Source: Pelosinus baikalensis
GTDB lineage: Bacteria > Bacillota > Negativicutes > DSM-13327
Reading direction: 5' to 3'
Assembly: GCF_020819555.1 (NCBI RefSeq)
Contig: NZ_JAJHJB010000003.1
Location: 1-64,000, forward strand
Length of the DNA stretch: 64,000 bases
In this document: positions 26,122 through 33,452 of the stretch, piece by piece
How positions within the stretch are numbered: position 1 is the first letter of the stretch
Layout: every line of letters begins with the position of its first letter
The notes under the pieces: model-generated
What the model was told of the DNA's origin: nothing
Databases searched by the model: none
What the model saw: the letters and a program-made list of their open reading frames with translations, nothing else
Made by a program: the position numbers and the translations under genes

Positions 26122-26150
26122 GCAGGAAAAATTTTCCTATTGAAGAATAT
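26122..26150 (+). promoter_or_regulatory. Sigma-H promoter of the spoIIA operon
   Basis: GCAGGAAAA (26122-26130), 11 bases, GAAGAATAT (26142-26150). Both halves match the sigma-H consensus RNAGGAWWW-N11-12-RNMGAATWW without mismatch. spoIIA is a classic sigma-H/Spo0A promoter. Confidence 0.8.
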
Positions 26151-26183
26151 TAGTAGCAGAGTCACAAAGAGGAGGAAAATATA

Positions 26184-26519
26184 TTGAATATAGTCACTTC
26201 ACTGAAACGAGGTGTTTTGTTAGTAAGAGTCGAAGGGGAGTTGGACATGCATGTTGCTACTGAGTTTAGAGAAACCGTAGATCATGCATTAGAATTAAGC
26301 GGGGTAAAACACGTTTTGTTTAATTTAGAAGCGGTAAAGTTTATTGATAGTTCTGGTTTAGGTGTTTTATTAGGACGTTACAAAAAAATTAGTGGTTTAG
26401 GTGGTATTATGTCTGCCACTCAGATTCAGCCACAAGTATTACAGATTTTTGAATTATCTGGGCTCTTAAAGATTATTAAACTATACCATTCTGAAAAAGA
26501 AGCACTAGAATGCTTATGA
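26184..26519 (+). CDS. spoIIAA: SpoIIAA, anti-anti-sigma factor
   Basis: A 111-residue STAS-domain protein. The FIDSSGLG motif (53-60) holds the serine phosphorylated by SpoIIAB (equivalent to Bacillus Ser58). The unphosphorylated form displaces sigma-F from SpoIIAB in the forespore. TTG at 26184 has AGAGGAGG eight bases upstream. First gene of the spoIIAA-spoIIAB-sigF operon, under a perfect sigma-H site. Confidence 0.96.
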   Translation: MNIVTSLKRGVLLVRVEGELDMHVATEFRETVDHALELSGVKHVLFNLEAVKFIDSSGLGVLLGRYKKISGLGGIMSATQIQPQVLQIFELSGLLKIIKLYHSEKEALECL

Positions 26520-26529
26520 GGAGGGCATC

Positions 26530-26961
26530 ATGGCAATAAAAAATCAGATTACTATGAGTATTCGAAGTCTTAGCGAAAACGTTGGTATTGCCAGGGTGAG
26601 TACTGCTGCTTTTGCAGCTCAGGTGGATTTTACTTTAAATGAGATCGAGGAAATAAAGGTTGCTGTATCAGAAGCAGTTTCCAACGCTGTCATACATGGA
26701 TATGAATACCAAGATGGAGAAATCCAAATCAAGATGACTTTATATGAGGATCAATTAGAGTATATTATTGTAGATCATGGCAAAGGTATCGCTGATATTG
26801 CATTAGCACGTCAGCCGTCCTATTCTAGTGATCCAGAACGTATGGGTTTAGGCTTTGCTTTTATGGAGTCTTTCATGGATGAACTTTATATTGAGTCGGA
26901 AGTTAATAAGGGAACACTAGTGAGAATGGTGAAAAAAACTTTGCTTAAGACAGAGCATTAG
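26530..26961 (+). CDS. spoIIAB: SpoIIAB, anti-sigma-F factor and kinase
   Basis: A 143-residue GHKL-fold serine kinase. N-box EAVSNAV at about 48-54, G1 box DHGKG at 82-86 and G2 box GLGFAF are all present. It holds sigma-F inactive in complex with ATP and phosphorylates SpoIIAA. SD GAGGAGG precedes the ATG at 26530; ten bases separate it from each neighbour's coding end, consistent with matched expression of partner proteins. Confidence 0.96.
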   Translation: MAIKNQITMSIRSLSENVGIARVSTAAFAAQVDFTLNEIEEIKVAVSEAVSNAVIHGYEYQDGEIQIKMTLYEDQLEYIIVDHGKGIADIALARQPSYSSDPERMGLGFAFMESFMDELYIESEVNKGTLVRMVKKTLLKTEH

Positions 26962-26971
26962 GTGGGATACC

Positions 26972-27703
26972 ATGCTTGAAGATGAAGAAATCAAAAATTT
27001 ACTACATAAAGCACAAGCTGGTGATCAAATTGCTAAGGAATATATTTTAGAGAATAATATCAATTTGGTACGAAGTGTGGTGCATCGCTTTACAAACCGC
27101 GGCTATGAATGGGACGATTTATTTCAATTAGGCTGTATCGGTTTGGTCAAAGCAATTGAACGTTTTGACACTAAATTTAGTGTTAAGTTTTCAACTTATG
27201 CAGTGCCAATGATTATTGGAGAAATCCGACGATTTATCCGAGATGATAATCCAGTGAAAGTTAGCCGCCCAGTAAAAGAATTGGCATATAAAGTGCACCG
27301 TACTCAAGAAAGATTGCAGGGCTTATTAGGACGAGATCCAACCATAACGGAAATTGCAAAGGAGCTGAGCCTAGCACCGCAAGAAGTCGTGGCTGCTTTA
27401 GAAGCAATTCAGACACCGACATCCTTATATGCTAATGTTTTTCATGATGATGGTGATCCAATACTGTTGTTGGATCAAATGAAGTATTGTGAGGAAGAAG
27501 ATAGCGCTTACTTTGAAAAATTAGCATTAAAAGAAATTGTATTACGTCTACCAGAAAAAGAGCGTCTTGTAATTCATTTACGTTTCTTTGCTGATAAAAC
27601 CCAAGCAGAAGTAGCCCAAATAATAGGATTATCTCAAGTACAAATATCTAGAATTGAAAAACAAGCTTTAAAACTCATGAAAGAATTTATGCAGACCTCA
27701 TAA
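26972..27703 (+). CDS. sigF: Sigma-F, forespore sigma factor
   Basis: A 243-residue sigma-70-type factor. Region 2 includes YEWDDLFQLGCIGLVKAIERFD and FSTYAVPMIIGEIRRFIRDD; region 3 begins near residue 90; region 4 has RLVIHLRFFADKTQAEVAQIIGLSQVQISRIE as helix-turn-helix. The late first-compartment factor controls dacF, spoIVB and other forespore genes. Its stop codon lies inside a terminator hairpin. Operon position after spoIIAB is decisive for sigF over sigG or sigB. Confidence 0.97.
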   Translation: MLEDEEIKNLLHKAQAGDQIAKEYILENNINLVRSVVHRFTNRGYEWDDLFQLGCIGLVKAIERFDTKFSVKFSTYAVPMIIGEIRRFIRDDNPVKVSRPVKELAYKVHRTQERLQGLLGRDPTITEIAKELSLAPQEVVAALEAIQTPTSLYANVFHDDGDPILLLDQMKYCEEEDSAYFEKLALKEIVLRLPEKERLVIHLRFFADKTQAEVAQIIGLSQVQISRIEKQALKLMKEFMQTS

Positions 27704-27724
27704 ACAGAGGTCTTATTTTTTTAT
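27694..27724 (+). terminator. Terminator overlapping the sigF stop
   Basis: GACCTC (27694-27699) and GAGGTC (27707-27712), 7-base loop, then TTATTTTTTT. Confidence 0.8.
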
Positions 27725-27758
27725 AAAATAGGCATAATAAGATAAAGAGGTGGTAATT

Positions 27759-27923
27759 ATGTCTGGCAAAAGAAAATATATTATTTGGGCTGTGATTGTC
27801 GCTCTAAGTAGCAGCATATTTACTTGGCTATTTCTTTATAGTAATTTTCCCCAGCGCTCGCCAATGGGAGCAAAGCAAGTTTTCTATTTGAATAAGGTAG
27901 AATCAATTGACTTAACATGTTGA
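27759..27923 (+). CDS. 54-residue single-pass membrane protein
   Basis: An ATG at 27759 with GAGGTGG about six bases upstream opens a 54-residue frame ending in TGA at 27921. A basic start (MSGKRKY) precedes one membrane helix (about 8-27), and a short polar tail with a single Cys near the C-terminus (DLTC) follows. I recognise no family. It lies between the sigF terminator and the dodecin gene. A sporulation-linked role would be pure inference from neighbours. Confidence 0.6.
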   Translation: MSGKRKYIIWAVIVALSSSIFTWLFLYSNFPQRSPMGAKQVFYLNKVESIDLTC

Positions 27924-28031
27924 TAAAGATTCTATCTAAAAAGATCAAGTAGTCGCTACGCAATGAGTATAATACCAATCGTTATGCGCAAACTATTGGA
28001 GAATCCTATAATTAATCAAGGAGGTAATGGC

Positions 28032-28232
28032 ATGGTTGTAAAAGTAATTGAGTTAGTTGGCACATCTAGCCATAACTGGACAGATGCAGTAGACAACGCG
28101 GTAATGGAAGCTTCTAGATCGATTGATGATATACTAGGCGTCGAAGTAACTAACTTTACTGCTAATATTGACAATGGACATATTGCAGAATACAAAGCTG
28201 ATGTAAAAGTTGCATTTAAAGTGAGTCATTAA
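28032..28232 (+). CDS. Dodecin, flavin-storage protein
   Basis: A 66-residue protein with the dodecin pattern: VVKVIELVGTSSHNWTDAV at the start, a central helix and AEYKADVKVAFKV as the last strand. Dodecins form hollow dodecamers that bind flavins (or CoA) and buffer free FMN. ATG at 28032 has GGAGG seven bases upstream; the longer frame from 27963 lacks an SD. Several flavoenzymes are encoded further along the window, but no direct link is shown. Confidence 0.9.
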   Translation: MVVKVIELVGTSSHNWTDAVDNAVMEASRSIDDILGVEVTNFTANIDNGHIAEYKADVKVAFKVSH

Positions 28233-28250
28233 AGTATGATCACAAAAGAA

Positions 28251-28277
28251 AGAGTACCCTTTGTGGTGCTCTTTTTT
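28251..28277 (+). terminator. Terminator after the dodecin gene
   Basis: AGAGTACC (28251-28258) pairs with GGTGCTCT (28265-28272, one T-G pair), followed by T residues. Confidence 0.75.
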
Positions 28278-28304
28278 ATAAATAAAGTTTTCTTTTTGAA
28301 AAAT

Positions 28305-28333
28305 GCATATTTCAGATTTGAGTGGTCAAAATA
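28305..28333 (+). promoter_or_regulatory. Candidate sigma-G promoter of the spoVA operon
   Basis: GCATA (28305-28309), 17 bases, CAAAATA (28327-28333). The -35 fits the sigma-G consensus GMATR and the -10 resembles CATNHTA with one mismatch. spoVA is sigma-G dependent in Bacillus. Confidence 0.45.
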
Positions 28334-28394
28334 AGAAAAGGCTAAGGTATGCATTGTTTTAAGTAAGAATTATAATTTTACAAAGGGTGACAAT

Positions 28395-28871
28395 ATGCCT
28401 AATGAAATGAATAAGAAACAACAAGAGATTAAAGAAAAAATGCAGCAACAAAAATATCAAAGTAAGGTAGATAATGTTACGCCCACCCCCCCGTTACTTA
28501 AGAATATTTGCTGGGCCTTTGTCGTTGGTGGACTTATTTGTACTTTAGGGCAATTATTTACAGATTATTTCTTGGGGCTAGGTTTACCAAAAAAAGAGGC
28601 TTCTGCTTGTGCGACAGCTGTATTAGTCTTTTTAGGAGCGTTTTTTACAGGGATTGGTGTTTATGATGACTTAGGCAAGCGAGCTGGGGCAGGTTCAATT
28701 GTCCCTATAACAGGATTTGCAAACTCCATTGTAGCGCCAGCTATGGAGTTTAAACGTGAAGGCTATGTATTTGGTGTTGGAGCTAAAATGTTTGTTATTG
28801 CCGGACCGGTATTAGTATATGGAATGGTAACTGCATTTATAATTGGCTTAATCTATTGGATCAGACAATAG
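28395..28871 (+). CDS. spoVAC: SpoVAC, dipicolinate channel membrane protein
   Basis: A 158-residue protein with a charged, Gln-rich N-terminus (1-35) and about four membrane helices. The YDDLGKRAGAGSIVPITGFANSI segment (about 95-117) is the SpoVAC/SpoVAEB hallmark. In Bacillus, SpoVAC behaves as a mechanosensitive channel for dipicolinic acid in the inner spore membrane. ATG at 28395 follows AAAGGGTGA. It opens the spoVA operon; no spoVAA or spoVAB precedes it, a reduced arrangement I associate with clostridial-type operons. Confidence 0.95.
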   Translation: MPNEMNKKQQEIKEKMQQQKYQSKVDNVTPTPPLLKNICWAFVVGGLICTLGQLFTDYFLGLGLPKKEASACATAVLVFLGAFFTGIGVYDDLGKRAGAGSIVPITGFANSIVAPAMEFKREGYVFGVGAKMFVIAGPVLVYGMVTAFIIGLIYWIRQ

Positions 28872-28883
28872 GAGGTAGATTAA

Positions 28884-29891
28884 ATGAATAAAAAACAAGG
28901 TATGCAAAGTGTTGTTTTTACAAATCCTCCAATCATAACGAGCACAGCAAATATTGTTGGCCCTATGGAAGGAAAAGGGTTATTACAAGGATACTTTGAT
29001 TATATTATGCCGGATAACCTAAATGGTTTGGCTAGTTGGGAGCAATGTGAATCGTATTTGATGGAATATGCGATAAAAAAAGCGATAGAAAAAGAAAGTA
29101 GCACGATGGAAGAGGTTGACTGTGTCTTTGCTGGTGATTTGCTGAATCAGTTAATGAGTACTCATTTTGCAATGAAAAATTTAAAAAGACCATTCTTAGG
29201 CTTATATGGAGCATGCTCTACTATGGTAGAAGGCATGCTGTTAAGTGCTACATTACTAGATGGGGGATTTTTTAATAAAATTGTAGCGGCTGCTTCTAGC
29301 CATCATGATGCTGCAGAGCGACAATATCGTTTTCCTAATGAAATGGGTGTACAACGGCCGCCTGGAGCTCAATGGACAGTAACAGGATCGGGAGCTGTAG
29401 TTGTTTCTACCTCGGGTAGTGGTCCGCGTATTACTACAGGAACAATTGGTAAGATTGTTGATTATGGTATAAAAGATCCGAATGCAATGGGACCAGCTAT
29501 GGCACCAGCTGCAGTTGATACCATATGGCAACATCTTCAGGATATTGGAAGAACGCCAGCTTATTATGACATGATCTTTACTGGAGATTTAGGAAGTGTA
29601 GGAAGAGATTTAGTCATACAGCTGCTGCAAGAAAAAGGAGTAGATATTTCCAATAACTATCAAGATTGTGGCTGTATGGTTTATAAGGAGAATCAAGATG
29701 CTCATGCAGGTGCTAGTGGATGCGCCAGCTCCGCAATCGTGTTATGTGGGTACATTTATAAAAGATTACTACAGGATAAATTGAAAAAAATACTTTTCTT
29801 GGGAACAGGTAGTTTACATAGTACAACATCTTATCAACAAAAGGAATCGATTCCTTGTATTGCCCATGCTGTATCAATAGAAATACCATAA
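28884..29891 (+). CDS. spoVAD: SpoVAD, dipicolinate-binding protein
   Basis: A 335-residue protein with a thiolase-like fold; typical blocks include LYGACSTMVEGMLLSATLLDGG, SSHHDAAERQYRFPNE and DAHAGASGCASSA. SpoVAD binds dipicolinic acid on the outer face of the inner forespore membrane for loading into the spore core. The length and motifs are standard. GGAGGTAG precedes the ATG at 28884, twelve bases after spoVAC. Confidence 0.96.
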   Translation: MNKKQGMQSVVFTNPPIITSTANIVGPMEGKGLLQGYFDYIMPDNLNGLASWEQCESYLMEYAIKKAIEKESSTMEEVDCVFAGDLLNQLMSTHFAMKNLKRPFLGLYGACSTMVEGMLLSATLLDGGFFNKIVAAASSHHDAAERQYRFPNEMGVQRPPGAQWTVTGSGAVVVSTSGSGPRITTGTIGKIVDYGIKDPNAMGPAMAPAAVDTIWQHLQDIGRTPAYYDMIFTGDLGSVGRDLVIQLLQEKGVDISNNYQDCGCMVYKENQDAHAGASGCASSAIVLCGYIYKRLLQDKLKKILFLGTGSLHSTTSYQQKESIPCIAHAVSIEIP

Positions 29892-29923
29892 ACATTTATA
29901 AAAAGGAGGGGTTTATCACGTCT

Positions 29924-30280
29924 TTGTATATAATGGTATTTGTTGTGGGAGGAGGTTTATGTGTGATTGGACAATTACTAATGGATTTAACTCCCTTAAC
30001 ACCTGCTCATGTTTTAGTTTTATTTGTGGTATTAGGGGGAATACTAAGCGGTGTAGGTTTATATCAGCCTTTAGTAGATATTGCAGGTGCTGGTGCAACA
30101 GTTCCTTTATTAGGCTTTGGTCATGCTTTGGTAGCAGGGACAATTGAAGATATTAATAGCTTTGGCTTTCTCGGAATTTTTAGTGGTGCTTTAAAAGCAA
30201 CAGCAACCGGAATCATGGCTGCCGTAGTCTTTGGCTTCTTCATGTCAGTATTATTTAATCCTAAAGGCAAGGGTGGCTGA
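29924..30280 (+). CDS. spoVAEB: SpoVAEB, dipicolinate channel membrane protein
   Basis: A 118-residue membrane protein related to SpoVAC, with VGGGLCVIGQLLMDLTPLTPAHVL near the start and DIAGAGATVPLLGFGHALVAG in the centre. SpoVAC, AD and AEB form the conserved minimal dipicolinate uptake set. No ATG fits: SD AAGGAGGGG (29903-29911) is 12 bases from the TTG at 29924, whose product aligns with the Bacillus start; an ATG at 29933 is 21 bases away. The stop overlaps the next ATG by one base. Confidence 0.9.
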   Translation: MYIMVFVVGGGLCVIGQLLMDLTPLTPAHVLVLFVVLGGILSGVGLYQPLVDIAGAGATVPLLGFGHALVAGTIEDINSFGFLGIFSGALKATATGIMAAVVFGFFMSVLFNPKGKGG

Positions 30281-30672
30281 TGTTAATTATCGATTTTATT
30301 GGTATAGTCGCCACAATTTGTCTAATTGGCATACGTTACCCCCATTATGTTTTACTTGCGATTAGCTTGCATGAACTAGGGGAGATTGTAATGGCAGTTC
30401 TTTTTAATGGACAAATTGATACCATTGTAGCAGCTGGTGCTTTTGGGACAATTGCAGTTAGTAATTATAATACAAGTCTAATAGGAACTTTATTACTTTT
30501 TAGCGGATCTTTAGCTAATTACATTGCAAGTTCCCTTGCAGGAGGTATTGCTTTTGAACCTACATCTCGCTTGTTGAATCCGCTGAGTACTCTTAAGTAT
30601 CCTTTTGCAGTAGTTAATTTTCGTTTATTTGTTTTAGCATGTTTAATTAGTCTATGGAAGATTTTTGTGTGA
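30280..30672 (+). CDS. M50-like membrane protein with altered HELGE site, in the spoVA operon
   Basis: A 130-residue polytopic protein (hydrophobic segments about 2-18, 22-42, 48-60, 66-90, 110-128). H31-E32-L33-G34-E35 sits where site-2 proteases have HExxH, and further on FSGSLANYIASSLAG (74-88) resembles the AGPxxN helix of that fold. The second histidine is a glutamate, so zinc binding or catalysis is doubtful. I do not know an established spoVA gene with these features. ATG at 30280 overlaps the spoVAEB stop by one base and AAGGGTGG precedes it, so it is translationally coupled. The M50 relationship is my inference. Confidence 0.75.
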   Translation: MLIIDFIGIVATICLIGIRYPHYVLLAISLHELGEIVMAVLFNGQIDTIVAAGAFGTIAVSNYNTSLIGTLLLFSGSLANYIASSLAGGIAFEPTSRLLNPLSTLKYPFAVVNFRLFVLACLISLWKIFV

Positions 30673-30682
30673 GGTGAAAAAG

Positions 30683-31339
30683 ATGGAGAGAAGAACTGCA
30701 CGACGTTCTATGCATTATGGAAGAACAATTGAGGAACGACCAATAAAAGATGATAACGACTATAAGAATAATGGTGATACAAATAACTTAATTGCAGATA
30801 TGGCTCAAGGATTTATCCAAGCTCAAACTAAAGTGGATAGTGGTAATGATAAAGAAATTATTTCCTTATTAGAAAAGCTTAATAGTAATTTAGAGGAAAT
30901 GAAAAGTTCAAATGATGATAGTAAAAAAAATACTTCTTCTGATGCTGGAAAGAATACTGATGGTTCTCTAAGTAAAAAACTTCTTCAAGCAAAACTATCT
31001 GAACAACTGTTACAAAGTGGCAGCACCGAACAAGGGGATAAGGAGTTATTACAAGAATTAAAAACCTTGGTAAGTACAATGCTGCAAGGCAAGAGCAATA
31101 GTGAGGACAATTCTTCAAATCCACAAACTGATGACACTAAAAAATCTGATATGAAACAGCAGCAACAGGATTCTATGGCTGTTCAGACTGTTAGTCAGGT
31201 CTTAGCCCAAACACAATACGAATTGGCTAACGAACTAGAAACTAGTTTGCAAAAACTTAAAGAAGTCATTAGTAAAAGTGAAAAAGTGGCGACAAATATT
31301 AGCCATTTATTAAGTAAAGAAACTAAAAAAAAATCATGA
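30683..31339 (+). CDS. Charged helical protein of unknown function in the spoVA operon
   Basis: A 218-residue soluble-looking protein. A basic start (MERRTARRSMHYGRTIEER) is followed by long Lys/Glu/Ser/Gln-rich stretches with low complexity in the middle (about 75-170) and predicted coiled-coil or helical ends. No signal peptide, membrane helix, cysteine or enzyme motif was seen. ATG at 30683 has GAGGTGA five bases upstream; the open frame reaches back six codons into the preceding gene. Its place between spoVA genes suggests a spore role, but I recognise no family. Confidence 0.7.
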   Translation: MERRTARRSMHYGRTIEERPIKDDNDYKNNGDTNNLIADMAQGFIQAQTKVDSGNDKEIISLLEKLNSNLEEMKSSNDDSKKNTSSDAGKNTDGSLSKKLLQAKLSEQLLQSGSTEQGDKELLQELKTLVSTMLQGKSNSEDNSSNPQTDDTKKSDMKQQQQDSMAVQTVSQVLAQTQYELANELETSLQKLKEVISKSEKVATNISHLLSKETKKKS

Positions 31340-31349
31340 GGTGAAAATA

Positions 31350-31946
31350 TTGTCCGAAAAAATACGAGTAATCTTAGTTACAGATGGCGATAGAGTTGCA
31401 CAACATGTAGTGGAGGATATTGCTATATCCTTAGGTCTTCGTTGTATATCAGCATCAGGCGGTAATCCCACTCCAATTAGTGGAAAAGAAATCGTAAAAT
31501 TGCTAAAAACAGTTCATCATGATCCCGTACTTGTTATGTTCGATGACCGGGGAAGTCGTCACAAAGGTAACGGAGAAGTTGCAATGGAATATGTTGCTTC
31601 CCACCCTGATATTGAAGTATTGGGTGCAGTCGCTGTTGCATCGAATACTACGGGTATAGTTGGAATTGCAGCTGATGAGTGCATAACCAGTAGTGGTGAT
31701 ATCGTAAATCATTCGGTCGATAAAAACGGTGTTTGCAAGAAGACACATGAAAAAAAATCTATTATTACTGGCGATACCGTAGATGTACTAAATTATGTAG
31801 ACATACCTTTTATTGTCGGCGTGGGAGATATTGGGAAGATGGACAGAGCGGATGATATTGGGCGGGGTGCGCCTATTACACGTAAAGCAATTGAAGAGAT
31901 CTTAAAACGGAGTGGTATTGAATATGGAAGAACAAAAGAAAATTGA
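31350..31946 (+). CDS. spoVAEA: SpoVAEA, stage V sporulation protein
   Basis: A 198-residue soluble protein starting MSEKIRVILVTDGD, with GLRCISASGGNPTPISG and VLVMFDDRGSRHKGNGE, the recognisable SpoVAEA pattern. In Bacillus the mother spoVAE reading frame is split into soluble AEA and membrane AEB; here the two are separated by two extra genes. TTG at 31350 has ATGAGGTGA about seven bases upstream, preferred to a GTG at 31341 that overlaps the SD. It overlaps spoVAF by 23 bases. Exact biochemical role unknown. Confidence 0.9.
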   Translation: MSEKIRVILVTDGDRVAQHVVEDIAISLGLRCISASGGNPTPISGKEIVKLLKTVHHDPVLVMFDDRGSRHKGNGEVAMEYVASHPDIEVLGAVAVASNTTGIVGIAADECITSSGDIVNHSVDKNGVCKKTHEKKSIITGDTVDVLNYVDIPFIVGVGDIGKMDRADDIGRGAPITRKAIEEILKRSGIEYGRTKEN

Positions 31947-33417
31947 GAAAGATATCGATCATAATATTAATTATCTAAAAGATTTTTTAGGAGTAGGAGA
32001 AAGTTTTGATATTATTTTTCGTGAATATAAAATAGGTCGCAAACGAGCAGCATCTTTTTCCATTAATGCAATGACGAATGATATACTCCTTACTAATGTT
32101 ATTCAGGATATGCTTACCCTACATCCTGATGAGTTAACAATTAATACACTGCAGAAGCTATTTTATACTAGAGTTACTCATTCACAGGTAAAATTAATGG
32201 GCAATATGAATGACGCAGTTACGAGCTTGTTATCAGGTGAATTATTGTTCTTAGTAGATGGCGAAGAAGAACTAATCATTATTGATGCTCGCTCATATCC
32301 AGCTAGAATGCCTAGTGAATCTACAATTGAAAAAGTGACGAGGGGTTCGAGAGATTCTTTCGTTGAAACATTAGTTTTTAACACGGCTTTAATTAGAAGA
32401 CGTCTTCGTGATCCACAGTTGCGGTTTGAAATTGTTAAAATAGGAACTCGCTCACAAGGTGATATTGCAGTCGCATATATTAAAGACGTAACGGATCCTA
32501 AATTAGTTGATATCGTGAAAGAACGGCTAAATAACATTAATATTGATGGCATACCCATGGCAGAAAAAGCAATCGAAGAATTTATCGTAGGTGGAAGTAA
32601 ATGGAATCCTTTACCTAAGGTGCGTTATACAGAGCGTCCAGATGTAGCAGCTGTTCATTTATTAGAAGGTCATGTCTGCTTAGTGATTGACACTTCACCT
32701 AATATTATGATTTTACCTACAACATTCTGGCATCATGTACAACACGTCGAAGAATTTCATCAACATGTTGTTGTTGGTTCCTACCTTCGTATGGTACGAT
32801 TATTAGGAGTTTTTTTATCCTTATTGTTGCCACCATTATGGTTGGCATTGGTATTACAACGTCATTTGCTGCCTGAATCTTTGGCCTTTCTTGGTCCCCG
32901 AGATCCAGGAATTATTCCTCTTGGATTTCAGTTCATTCTAGCAGAGCTAGGGGTAGAATTGGTGCGTATGGCTACTGTACATGTACCATCGGCCCAGTCT
33001 ACGGCTCTTGGTTTTATAGGTGCTTTTATGATAGGTGAGTTTGCTACTAAAGTAGGGTTATTCGGTAATGAAATCATCTTTTACACTGCAGTAGCAGCTG
33101 TTGGCGCTTTTGCTACACCAAGTATAGAATTTGCTATGGCAATACGATTCTTCCGAGCGATATTATTAATATTAGTTATCTTTTTTAAATTGCCAGGCTT
33201 ATTAGTTGGCTTACTTGGTATTTTCATTGTTATCGCTACTACAAAATCTTTTGGTATTCCTTATTTGTGGCCTCTATTACCCTTTAATCTTGGAGGTATG
33301 AAAGACGTATTATTACGTTTGCCGTTACCGAGCAAAATATTACGTCCTGCTGCATTAAAACCGCAAGATAAAGATCGTTTAGACAATGAAGGTGAAGAAA
33401 ATAAGAATGGTAAATAA
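31924..33417 (+). CDS. spoVAF: SpoVAF, GerA-type spore membrane protein
   Basis: A 497-residue member of the GerA A-subunit family. It has a soluble N-terminal region (about 1-285) and a membrane region with about five helices (from about 290), including LPPLWLALVLQRHLLPESL and a PFNLGG stretch near the end. SpoVAF associates with germinant receptors and modulates dipicolinate release. ATG at 31924 with CGGAGTGG eight bases upstream is preferred over the first open codon. Its final codons lie within a palindrome shared with the convergent lipoprotein gene. Confidence 0.94.
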   Translation: MEEQKKIEKDIDHNINYLKDFLGVGESFDIIFREYKIGRKRAASFSINAMTNDILLTNVIQDMLTLHPDELTINTLQKLFYTRVTHSQVKLMGNMNDAVTSLLSGELLFLVDGEEELIIIDARSYPARMPSESTIEKVTRGSRDSFVETLVFNTALIRRRLRDPQLRFEIVKIGTRSQGDIAVAYIKDVTDPKLVDIVKERLNNINIDGIPMAEKAIEEFIVGGSKWNPLPKVRYTERPDVAAVHLLEGHVCLVIDTSPNIMILPTTFWHHVQHVEEFHQHVVVGSYLRMVRLLGVFLSLLLPPLWLALVLQRHLLPESLAFLGPRDPGIIPLGFQFILAELGVELVRMATVHVPSAQSTALGFIGAFMIGEFATKVGLFGNEIIFYTAVAAVGAFATPSIEFAMAIRFFRAILLILVIFFKLPGLLVGLLGIFIVIATTKSFGIPYLWPLLPFNLGGMKDVLLRLPLPSKILRPAALKPQDKDRLDNEGEENKNGK

Positions 33418-33452
33418 TAAATCCTCGCAGATGCGAGGATTTATTATTTACC
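33409..33452. terminator. Bidirectional terminator between spoVAF and the lipoprotein gene
   Basis: A perfect 21-bp inverted repeat around a two-base centre: GGTAAATAATAAATCCTCGC and its complement. Both convergent reading frames end inside it with the codons GGT-AAA-TAA, so both proteins end in Gly-Lys. Confidence 0.85.
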
